Assembly (NCBI GenBank): GCA_030039995.1
Contig: JASHUL010000210.1
Span: 1-9,208, forward strand
DNA length: 9,208 nucleotides
From: Thermoplasmata archaeon
Lineage (GTDB): Archaea; Thermoplasmatota; Thermoplasmata; Lutacidiplasmatales; UBA184
Direction of reading: 5' to 3'
Shown here: one piece after another, positions 3,368 through 9,208 of the stretch
How the letters are laid out: every line of letters starts with the position of its first letter
Position numbering within the stretch: position 1 is the first letter of the stretch
Program-made: the position numbers and the translations under genes
The notes under the pieces: model-generated
What the model was told of the DNA's origin: nothing
Databases searched by the model: none
Seen by the model: the letters and a program-made list of their open reading frames with translations, nothing else

Positions 3368-6304
3368 TCATTCGGTGTAGCGGACCGCCTCGGCCGGCGG
3401 GAGCGTGGCCGCCTTCCACGACGGGCCCGCGATCGCCGCGAGGGTCAGCACGTACGCGACGACGACGATCGATACCACGGCCGCGGTCGGGACCGCGAAC
3501 GTGCCCACCGGGCTCGACGGGTTCAGCGCGGTCGCATTGTAGTACAGCCAGAGCGCGAGGCCGGTGCCGACGCCGATCCCGACCAGCGTGACGTACGAGT
3601 ACTCGAGGAGGAACGACGTGAGGATCATGCCGCGCGTGAAGCCCTCGGCCCGGAGCATGCCGATCTGCACCCGCCGTTCCGACACCGCCCGAAGGGCGAC
3701 GATCCCCATCCCCGCGATGCCGACGGCGAGGCCGAGCGCCACGAAGATCTCGAGGAGGCCGATGACCCCCTGCAGCGTCTGCACCGCTTTCTGGAGGATC
3801 TCGGCGACGTTGAACAGCTGGAGCCCGTACGGGAAGAACGCGCGCTTCAGGTCCTGGCCCGCGGTCGCGGCCGAGACGCCGGGGGCGACGCGAAAGATCG
3901 ACCCCTGGAAGTTCGTGTACCCGATCGCCGCGGCCGCCGCCGGATTGACCCAGACCCCCGCCAGGAACTCCTGGTCCATGTAGCCGATGACGGTCACGTT
4001 CGTCTCGGCGCGGGTGCCGATGTTCTGGATAGGGAGCTCCGCCCCGAGGGCGACCGTCGGGTGCGGGGTCGCCCCGAACGACGCCGCCACCGGCTGGTAC
4101 GACTGGTCGACGACCGCCACGGAGGCGTTCGTCGCGAGCTGCTGCCAGACCTCGGCGGTAGAGAGCCCGTGCCACGTCGCCGTGAAGTTGTAGGTGTTCG
4201 TGCTGTAGAACGTCTGGCCGTTCGCGCCGGTCGTCGGCGGGGCGTAGATCTGGTCGTACCACGCGCCGGTCCAGCCGGCGGGATAGTCGGCGATCGTCCC
4301 GTACGTCACGGGTAACGCGAGCGAGATCACGGAAGCGAGGGTCGCGTTCGCCGCGACCAGGCTGGAGAGGTTCGCGATCGAGCTCGTGCTGTAGCCGAAG
4401 AACGTGTACCCGCCGGACTCGGCCGCGATGGAGTTGTTCACCGCCGCCGTCTCTCCGGCGCCGTAGGCGGCGATCAGGATGACCGTGAACAGCACCATGG
4501 CGAAGATCGTGAAGTTCACGGCCGCTCCCATCGGTCGGCGGCGGGGGTAGGCGAGCCCGACGCGCACGACGGCGACGGACTTCGGTCGGCGGCCGGCGAG
4601 GCGCGCGATGCCCCCGACGATGAGGTCGGAGTTGAACACGAAGAGCAGGACCGCGCCGAGGACGAGCACGATCCCTTCGACGAAGATGGCGAAGATCGAA
4701 TCCGTGTGGCTCGACCCGAGCACGAGCCGGTGCAGCTCCACCGTGCCCGCCCACGCGATCAGGAGGGCCCCGACCGCGGAGAACGCGTATCGGTTCCGGA
4801 CGAACCGGGCGGCGATCAGCCCGCCGCCGAGGATGACCAGCGACAGGCCGAGGAGGGGATACGAGACGTCCCCCGTCCCGACGCGGGTCGCCGCGAAGAG
4901 CAGCCCTCCGAGGACCGCGAGCGTCCCCCCGACGTAGGCGAGGTACGTGTAGACGCGCCGCTGGGGCGGCGGCTCCGGGATCGACCGGATCGCGCGGACG
5001 ATGTTCAGGCGACTGACCCGCCCGCTGGTCGCGGCGATCGTGACGATCGTGAGCAGGAAACCGGCGACGTACGCGATGAGCAGGCTCTGGGCGGTCACCG
5101 TGAACGACTGGACGAACGCCGTCACGACCGCGGCGGAAGCGGTCACGGCGAGCGTCTGGGCGTAGATCCGGATGAGCACGTAGCCGACGAGGACGCCGAC
5201 CGCGGTGCCGGCCAGCGCGCTGAGCGCCGCGTACACCGTTCCTTCGAAGAGGTAGATGTAGACGAGCCCCCCGCGACTCAACCCGACCGCGCGCAGCATG
5301 CCCATCTCGCCCTTCCGCTCCTCGGCGAGGGTGAGGAAGATCCCGACGATCAGGAGCGCTCCGGCGAGGATCGAGAAGAGCCCCAGGACCAGGAACAGGG
5401 TGGCGATCGACTGGCCCGAGGCGATCGCGGCGTTCAGGTTCTCCTGAAGGAGCGGCACAGCGACGAGGCCGGACGGCCGCCCGAGGCTGTCGAGGGTCGT
5501 GTTGAGGAACGTCATCACCGGCCCGGTGTGACCGACCCCGTCGGTGAGCGAGCCGACGTTCGTCACCGCGAGGAAGTTCAGCGCGCCGGATTCGTTCGCG
5601 AACGCCTGCGCGGTCGCGAGGGTGACGAACGCGTTGTTCCCGCCGAAAAAGCCGCCGCGCGTGTCGTCCTGGACGATCCCCTGGACGACCAGCGGGACCG
5701 CGGTCGCGCCGTAGAGCACGACGTGGTCGCCGACGCTGGCCCCGAGGTTCCCCGCGAGCTGGTCGTCGAGGAGCACCTCCCCGGGCAACGGCCCCGCGGT
5801 CGAGGAGCCGTTGTCGTACGTGAACGCGCCGAGCAACGCGCTCGCGTTCGGGTCGACGCCGATCACCTGGACGCCGGTCTCGGGCACGCCGCTCGTCCGG
5901 TCGTAGGCACTGCCCGTATCCACGATCTCGGGCGTCGTCCCGGCGATGAGGGGCTCGGCTGCGGTCCGGCCGGCGACGGTGAGGTAGGTGCTGTACGGGA
6001 AGAAGACGTACGGCGCGCTCCCCTGGGCCACCGACGAATTGTAGACCGCTTCGTCCGTGAACCCGTAGGCGAGGTAGGTGAAGTGCGTGTTGACCGTTCC
6101 CGCGGTATCGTTGATCACGAGGCTCCCCGAGATGATCGCCGTGCCGACGAGCAGCCCGAGGACGATCAGCACCGTCCGCCACCGCCCCCGGCGGACGTTG
6201 CGCATCGCGATGCGGAACGACACCCGCTGACGGAGCGCGAGGACCCCGACCACGACGGCGACGACGAGGAGCAGGAGGAGCAGCCCGCCGACGACCGACG
6301 CCAT
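3368..6304 (-). CDS. Large ABC transporter permease with two FtsX domains
   Basis: This 978-residue membrane protein is the permease partner of the ATPase encoded just upstream. By hydrophobicity I count about 13 helices: 3-24, 44-63, 300-325, 350-378, 405-425, 453-471, 483-499, 505-522, 536-557, 593-614, 848-871, 893-920 and 935-959. Two large non-membrane domains (about 64-298 and 615-845), rich in Thr, Ser, Asn and Gly, should lie outside the cell. FtsX domains occur at about 300-430 and 848-975. Each has the same coupling segment, ERKGEMGMLRAVGLSRG at 329 and ERRVQIGMLRAEGFTRG at 876, which shows internal duplication. FtsX/MacB/LolCE-type permeases usually extrude lipids, peptides or proteins, or transmit force; the cargo here is not evident. 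An N-terminal helix comes before the usual FtsX start (RNVRRGRWRTVLIVLG), and four extra helices sit in the middle. A GGAG seven bases before the ATG supports the start. Confidence 0.95.
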   Translation of the reverse strand: MASVVGGLLLLLLVVAVVVGVLALRQRVSFRIAMRNVRRGRWRTVLIVLGLLVGTAIISGSLVINDTAGTVNTHFTYLAYGFTDEAVYNSSVAQGSAPYVFFPYSTYLTVAGRTAAEPLIAGTTPEIVDTGSAYDRTSGVPETGVQVIGVDPNASALLGAFTYDNGSSTAGPLPGEVLLDDQLAGNLGASVGDHVVLYGATAVPLVVQGIVQDDTRGGFFGGNNAFVTLATAQAFANESGALNFLAVTNVGSLTDGVGHTGPVMTFLNTTLDSLGRPSGLVAVPLLQENLNAAIASGQSIATLFLVLGLFSILAGALLIVGIFLTLAEERKGEMGMLRAVGLSRGGLVYIYLFEGTVYAALSALAGTAVGVLVGYVLIRIYAQTLAVTASAAVVTAFVQSFTVTAQSLLIAYVAGFLLTIVTIAATSGRVSRLNIVRAIRSIPEPPPQRRVYTYLAYVGGTLAVLGGLLFAATRVGTGDVSYPLLGLSLVILGGGLIAARFVRNRYAFSAVGALLIAWAGTVELHRLVLGSSHTDSIFAIFVEGIVLVLGAVLLFVFNSDLIVGGIARLAGRRPKSVAVVRVGLAYPRRRPMGAAVNFTIFAMVLFTVILIAAYGAGETAAVNNSIAAESGGYTFFGYSTSSIANLSSLVAANATLASVISLALPVTYGTIADYPAGWTGAWYDQIYAPPTTGANGQTFYSTNTYNFTATWHGLSTAEVWQQLATNASVAVVDQSYQPVAASFGATPHPTVALGAELPIQNIGTRAETNVTVIGYMDQEFLAGVWVNPAAAAAIGYTNFQGSIFRVAPGVSAATAGQDLKRAFFPYGLQLFNVAEILQKAVQTLQGVIGLLEIFVALGLAVGIAGMGIVALRAVSERRVQIGMLRAEGFTRGMILTSFLLEYSYVTLVGIGVGTGLALWLYYNATALNPSSPVGTFAVPTAAVVSIVVVAYVLTLAAIAGPSWKAATLPPAEAVRYTE

Positions 6305-6311
6305 CGCGCGA

Positions 6312-6315
6312 CTCC
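6312..6315 (-). promoter_or_regulatory. Ribosome-binding site between ABC ATPase and permease
   Basis: On the minus strand GGAG lies seven bases before the permease ATG, inside the 12-base gap after the ATPase stop codon. There is no room or A/T-rich element for a separate promoter, so the permease must be translated from the ATPase transcript using this site. Confidence 0.55.
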
Positions 6316-6316
6316 G

Positions 6317-6997
6317 CTACGGGGCGAACCGGCCGTCGCGCATCGCGTACGTCCGGTCGCACTTCGCGGCCACGTCCGGGTCGTGCGTGACGACGACCAT
6401 CGTCTGGTGGTGCCGCAGGTTCAGCTCGCGCAGCAGGGTCGTCACCTGGACCGAGCCTTCCTCATCGAGGTTGCCGGTCGGCTCGTCGGCCCAGACGATC
6501 GCGGGGTTGGCGACCAGGGCGCGCGCGAGCGAGACGCGCTGCTGCTGACCGCCCGAGAGTTCCGCCGGGCGGAACGTCGCGCGGTCGCCGAGGCCGAGCT
6601 CGCGGAGGATCGTGACGGAACGTTCGCGCGCCTCGGCGGGGGCGGTCCCCGAGATCAGGAGCGGTAGCTCGACGTTCTCGGCGGCGGAGAGGACGGGGAG
6701 GAGGTTGTACGACTGAAAGACGAACCCCATGCGGCGGGCGCGGAATTCGCTCTTCGCGCGGTCGGGGAGCGCGTGGATGTTGACGCCCTCGAGCGTCACC
6801 GTCCCTCGCGTGATGTCGTCGAGCCCGGAGAAGCAGTTCAGGAACGTCGTCTTGCCGCACCCGGAAGGCCCCATCACCGCGACCATCTCGCCGCGATGGA
6901 TCGTGAGGTTCAGCCCCGCGAGCGCCCGGACTTCGGTGTCGCCCGAGCCGTAGACCTTCCAGACGTCCGCGCCGGCCACGACCACTTCCGTCGACAT
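6317..6997 (-). CDS. ABC transporter ATP-binding protein (MacB/LolD family)
   Basis: The 226-residue product has every motif of an active ABC ATPase: Walker A GPSGCGKT (43-50), Q-loop Gln95 (FVFQSYNLLP), signature LSGGQQQR (147-154), Walker B with Asp171 and catalytic Glu172 (IVWADEP), D-loop (TGNLD) and switch His205 (VTHD). The Q-loop context FQSYNLLP and the DEPTGNLD box are hallmarks of the MacB/LolD/FtsE group that works with FtsX-type permeases. It powers the permease encoded 12 bases downstream. It acts at the cytoplasmic face of the membrane, probably as a dimer. The ATG at 6997 is chosen because the ABC domain starts at once and a TATA box lies 30 bases upstream; the longer open frame would overlap the hydrolase gene. 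No accessory subunit is encoded nearby, so any partner protein must lie elsewhere. Confidence 0.96.
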   Translation of the reverse strand: MSTEVVVAGADVWKVYGSGDTEVRALAGLNLTIHRGEMVAVMGPSGCGKTTFLNCFSGLDDITRGTVTLEGVNIHALPDRAKSEFRARRMGFVFQSYNLLPVLSAAENVELPLLISGTAPAEARERSVTILRELGLGDRATFRPAELSGGQQQRVSLARALVANPAIVWADEPTGNLDEEGSVQVTTLLRELNLRHHQTMVVVTHDPDVAAKCDRTYAMRDGRFAP

Positions 6998-7023
6998 CGG
7001 TCCCCGGCGGACGAACGACCGTC

Positions 7024-7031
7024 GGTTATAG
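7024..7031 (-). promoter_or_regulatory. TATA box of the ABC transporter operon
   Basis: The minus strand reads CTATAACC in the 56-base gap between the hydrolase stop and the ATPase start. The TATAAC core is centred about 30 bases before the ATG at 6997, giving a leader of only a few bases. It is the clearest TATA box in the window and indicates that the ATPase-permease operon is transcribed independently of the hydrolase. Confidence 0.55.
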
Positions 7032-7053
7032 CGGGTGCGTCGAACGGGCGGAC

Positions 7054-7926
7054 CTACCCACCCGTGACGTCTTCGAGGAACTCGCGCACCGTTCCGAGGA
7101 ATTCCTTCGGCTGCTCCAGGATCGCGCGGTGACTGCTGCGCTGGAGGACCCTCAGATGCGCCGGTTCGATCCGGTCCGACATCTCGACCGACGGGGTGAG
7201 GAAGAAATCGTAGCGACCGACGACCACGAGCGTCGGCACCTCGATCTTGGAGTAGTACCGCCGCCCGTCCCACCGGGCGAGCGTGCCGTCCACCGCGAAC
7301 TCGTCGCCCGAGCGCGTCATCATCGCCCGGTAGACCGGTGCGCTCAGCTTCGTCGCCTTCCAGTCGCGCGACGTCCCCTTGAAGAACCGGGTCTGGAACG
7401 GGCCGAAGATCTCCTCGACCAGCCGCGCGTACTCCGGGGAGTCGAACGCCTTCGCTTTGGTCAATTCGCGCACCCGCTGGCGCCGGCTCGGGGGGGCGAC
7501 CGCGAGCGCGTTCCGGTTCGACTGTCGGATCTCTTCCGCGCTGCCGGCGGTCGCGCAGAGCAGAAGCGACGTGAGGTGCGACTGGTATCGGTGCGCGTAC
7601 TCGAGCGCGACGAAGCCGCCCGCCGAGTAGCCGAGGAGATGGAGCTCGGAGATGTGCAGCGCCCGCCGGATCGCTTCGACATCCTCGGCCATCGCCGAGA
7701 GCGTGTACTCCCGGGGGGACTCGGGCGCCCAGCTGTGCCCGACGCCGCGCGGATTGAACAGCACGACGCGAAGGTGGGCGTTCGCGAGCTTCAGGAGCCC
7801 CCGCAGATAGTGGTACGTCAACCCGGGGCCGCCGGGGTGCACGAGCAGTGTCGCGGGGCCCTTCCCTTGGGAGACGTACTCGAAGTAGCGTCCGCGCGAA
7901 ACGTGAACGCGTCGCAGCCGGGCCAT
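7054..7926 (-). CDS. Alpha/beta hydrolase, proline iminopeptidase-like (S33 type)
   Basis: The 290-residue product has the full alpha/beta-hydrolase layout: oxyanion loop HPGGPG at 30-35 (the HGGPG motif of proline iminopeptidases), FNPRGVGHSW at 57-66, nucleophile Ser101 in GYSAGG, acid Asp240 (VVVGRYDFFLTP) and His266 (QRSSHRAILEQP). A helical lid fits between about 130 and 215 (RQSNRNALAV to VYRAMMTRSG). The oxyanion motif and length suggest peptidase family S33, which removes N-terminal proline or other residues from short peptides. Related sequences are esterases or C-C hydrolases, so the substrate is open. There is no signal peptide or membrane helix, which implies a cytoplasmic enzyme. 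The ATG at 7926 is preferred to a TTG nine codons upstream. A GAGGAGTGAT sequence and an A/T-rich palindrome precede it. It lies 132 bases downstream of the gamma-glutamyltransferase-like gene on the same strand. Confidence 0.92.
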   Translation of the reverse strand: MARLRRVHVSRGRYFEYVSQGKGPATLLVHPGGPGLTYHYLRGLLKLANAHLRVVLFNPRGVGHSWAPESPREYTLSAMAEDVEAIRRALHISELHLLGYSAGGFVALEYAHRYQSHLTSLLLCATAGSAEEIRQSNRNALAVAPPSRRQRVRELTKAKAFDSPEYARLVEEIFGPFQTRFFKGTSRDWKATKLSAPVYRAMMTRSGDEFAVDGTLARWDGRRYYSKIEVPTLVVVGRYDFFLTPSVEMSDRIEPAHLRVLQRSSHRAILEQPKEFLGTVREFLEDVTGG

Positions 7927-7935
7927 CGCGTCGGT

Positions 7936-7963
7936 ATCACTCCTCGGTCTCAAACGTTTCGCC
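7936..7963 (-). promoter_or_regulatory. Upstream signals of the hydrolase gene
   Basis: Two signals compete. On the minus strand GAAACGTTTGAG (7952-7963), containing the palindrome AAACGTTT (7952-7959), is centred about 29 bases before the ATG and could be a weak TATA box for a leaderless mRNA. GAGGAGTGAT (7936-7945) closely resembles the sequence complementary to the archaeal 16S rRNA 3' end but ends nine bases before the ATG. If it is used, transcription must start further upstream, for instance by read-through from the gene before it. Both readings are tentative. Confidence 0.3.
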
Positions 7964-8030
7964 GGGGGCCGGGGTCCGACGCTCGTTCATCGCTCGGTCG
8001 TCCTCGAAGCCGGGTCGCCCGGGGGTCCGG

Positions 8031-8053
8031 GGGCGCACCGGGCAGCGGCGCCC
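8031..8053 (-). terminator. Inverted repeat after the gamma-glutamyltransferase-like gene
   Basis: GGGCGC (8031-8036) and GCGCCC (8048-8053) can form a 6-bp stem with an 11-base loop. It starts five bases after the TAA stop of the minus-strand gene. The flanking plus strand also has several runs of three or more G (8020-8056). No T-tract is present; terminator function is inferred from position. Confidence 0.3.
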
Positions 8054-8058
8054 GGGTC

Positions 8059-9208
8059 TTAGCGTTGGCCGGAACGCCGCCGGGGCCGGGACGGTACGCC
8101 CGGTACCGAGACCCCGCCGTCGCCGCGCGGGTCGACCCCGACCTCCGGCGAGACACCGCAATCGATCCCGTGGGCGTGGCCGAACATCGATCGGTCGCCG
8201 CGCACCGTACGCGCGCGGGGAAGCGAGAGACCCGGTTCCGCGAAGAGGTCGGCCGTCCCGTAGATCGAGGCCGGGTACGCGAACCGGGGGGCCCGGATCG
8301 CGGCCCCCAGCGACTGACCCCGGTCGAGCACCCGGGTGAGCACCTGCACGTTGACCTGCGGCTGGATGTCGCCCCCCATCGACCCGAGCAGGAGGTCCCG
8401 GTCCGGGGCGGACGCGATCACGGACATGAGCGTGTGGAAGGTCCGTTTCCGGGGCGCGAGACAGTTCGGATGCTCCGGGTCGAGCGAGAAGTAGGTACCG
8501 CGGTTGTTGAGATTGATCCCGGTCGACGGCAACGTGACGCCGGATCCGAATCCCATGTAGTTGCTCTGGATCGCGCTCACCCCGACCTCCCCGTCCCAGA
8601 CTGAGTAGGCGGTCGTGTCGCCGGCCCCGAACGTCGTCGGCCCCGAAAGCTCGGCCGTTCGCTCCAGCGGGAACGACGGGTCGAGGAGCTCGGGAGGGAA
8701 TCGAACGTACCTCGGGTCACCGATGTAGCGGGCTCGGTAGCGGTAGGCCACCCGCATCGTCCGCAGGAGCGCGGAATAATAGCTCGCCTCGCTCGCGGAC
8801 GCGAGGTCCTCCCGCGCGAGCAGGTTGAGCCAGAGCAGCGCGGTCACCCCCTGACTGTTCGGAGCGGTGGTGTGCACCTCGTAGCCTCGGTATCGCGTCC
8901 GCATCGGGGTCGTCCACTCCGCGCGGAATCCTTCGAGGTCGTCGAGCGTCAGCAAGGTGCCCTTCGCCCGCAGGTCCCGCGCGACACGGCGCGCGAGCCC
9001 GCCGTGGTAGAACACGTCCGGCCCCTCGTGTCCGACCGCTTCGAGGGCTCGCCCGAGGGCCGGCTGAACTAGCAGGGTTCCCGTCCGCGTCCCCGAGTAC
9101 GTGGCGCGCCAGTCATCGTCCGCGCGAGGAGCGGTGCGCGCGATCGCGCGCGCAAGGCTCGCGCTCGCCGGGAATCCGCGGCGGGCCCAGCGAATCGCCG
9201 GTGCCAAG
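8059..9208 (-). CDS. Gamma-glutamyltransferase-family Ntn hydrolase, N-terminus missing
   Basis: The frame runs off the right edge; 382 or so residues are visible. The family needs about 520-580, so the first part of the large subunit is outside the window. The sequence enters at the typical LAPAIRWARRGFP. The autoprocessing and catalytic threonine is the first Thr of DTTAYSVWD (visible residue 198), so the small subunit would be about 185 residues, as usual. NYMGFGSGV, GINLNN, GSMGGD (oxyanion Gly278-Gly279) and a C-terminal GHAH...GVDPRGDGG are all family signatures. The lid-loop region is short, as in Bacillus YwrD, Thermoplasma enzymes and acylases. Residues equivalent to E. coli Asp433 and Ser462-Ser463 appear to be Tyr239 and His258-Thr259. 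Autocleavage should work, but classical gamma-glutamyl transfer from glutathione is doubtful; an amidase or acylase on another gamma-glutamyl-like substrate is plausible. Localisation cannot be judged without the N-terminus. Confidence 0.92.
   Translation of the reverse strand, partial: LAPAIRWARRGFPASASLARAIARTAPRADDDWRATYSGTRTGTLLVQPALGRALEAVGHEGPDVFYHGGLARRVARDLRAKGTLLTLDDLEGFRAEWTTPMRTRYRGYEVHTTAPNSQGVTALLWLNLLAREDLASASEASYYSALLRTMRVAYRYRARYIGDPRYVRFPPELLDPSFPLERTAELSGPTTFGAGDTTAYSVWDGEVGVSAIQSNYMGFGSGVTLPSTGINLNNRGTYFSLDPEHPNCLAPRKRTFHTLMSVIASAPDRDLLLGSMGGDIQPQVNVQVLTRVLDRGQSLGAAIRAPRFAYPASIYGTADLFAEPGLSLPRARTVRGDRSMFGHAHGIDCGVSPEVGVDPRGDGGVSVPGVPSRPRRRSGQR

Noticed and set aside
2352..3380. 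Plus-strand open frame of 342 residues over the methyltransferase and zinc-ribbon genes
   Set aside because: Its glycine run is just the complement of the polyproline codons, and the opposite strand carries two well-supported genes.
3351..6362. 1003-residue open frame on the minus strand in another frame over the permease
   Set aside because: The translation is Arg/Gly/Pro-rich without helices or motifs, while the neighbouring frame gives a complete double-FtsX permease.
4706..6667. Long open frame on the plus strand (653 residues) opposite the ABC genes
   Set aside because: It encodes Arg/Asp/Glu/Pro-rich low-complexity sequence with no domain and lies opposite two genes with clear motifs. 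It is a by-product of high GC content.
7129..8604. 491-residue open frame on the plus strand opposite the hydrolase and GGT-like genes
   Set aside because: It runs across two genes with intact catalytic motifs and the gap between them, and its product is Arg-rich with no recognisable fold.
9205..9207. TTG at the right edge as the start of the GGT-like gene
   Set aside because: It falls inside the conserved LAPAIRWA segment of the large subunit; the family needs more residues before it, so the gene simply continues beyond the window.
1..9208. Mobile elements, CRISPR arrays, tRNA or rRNA genes, a defence island or a biosynthetic gene cluster
   Set aside because: No transposase, integrase, direct-repeat array, tRNA cloverleaf or rRNA sequence was seen, and the gene set lacks synthetases or defence effectors; gene content and composition look uniform.

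Overview
The window is very G+C-rich (about two-thirds by eye, not computed) and gene-dense. It most likely comes from an uncultured archaeon. The archaeal signs are: short A/T-rich TATA-like boxes about 26-30 bases before several start codons, which implies leaderless or nearly leaderless mRNAs; a small double-CxxC zinc-ribbon protein; a small membrane protein with a proline-rich N-terminus; and an MthK-type potassium channel. A high-GC Thermoplasmatota lineage is my best guess, but that is inference. There are no rRNA or tRNA genes, CRISPR arrays, transposases or phage genes.

Layout. At the left edge is the start of an unidentified membrane protein on the minus strand (1-188, runs off the window). 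Diverging from it are two plus-strand genes: an RCK-domain potassium channel (225-1277) and a small two-helix membrane protein (1359-1742). These face a long minus-strand block. Read in its own direction from the right edge, the block contains a gamma-glutamyltransferase-family Ntn hydrolase (N-terminus missing), an alpha/beta hydrolase of the proline iminopeptidase type, an ABC ATPase plus a large double-FtsX permease (12 bases apart, clearly one operon), a zinc-ribbon protein ending in 13 prolines, a SAM-dependent methyltransferase and a SnoaL-like protein.

How they fit. The only firm functional unit is the ABC ATPase/permease pair (MacB/LolCD/FtsX type). Most other genes appear to have their own promoter, so this looks like a housekeeping or accessory neighbourhood rather than one long operon. 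The two hydrolases are adjacent and could both act on small peptides or amides, but nothing in the sequence ties them to the transporter.

Most notable points: the channel lacks the three acidic residues that form the MthK calcium site; the gamma-glutamyltransferase-like enzyme keeps its catalytic Thr but has lost the lid loop and the residues that normally bind the gamma-glutamyl group; the zinc-ribbon protein ends in a proline homopolymer encoded by a G4-prone tract; and four genes are followed within about 12 bases of their stop codons by GC-rich inverted repeats without T-tracts. I found no convincing evidence of a wholly new multi-gene system.
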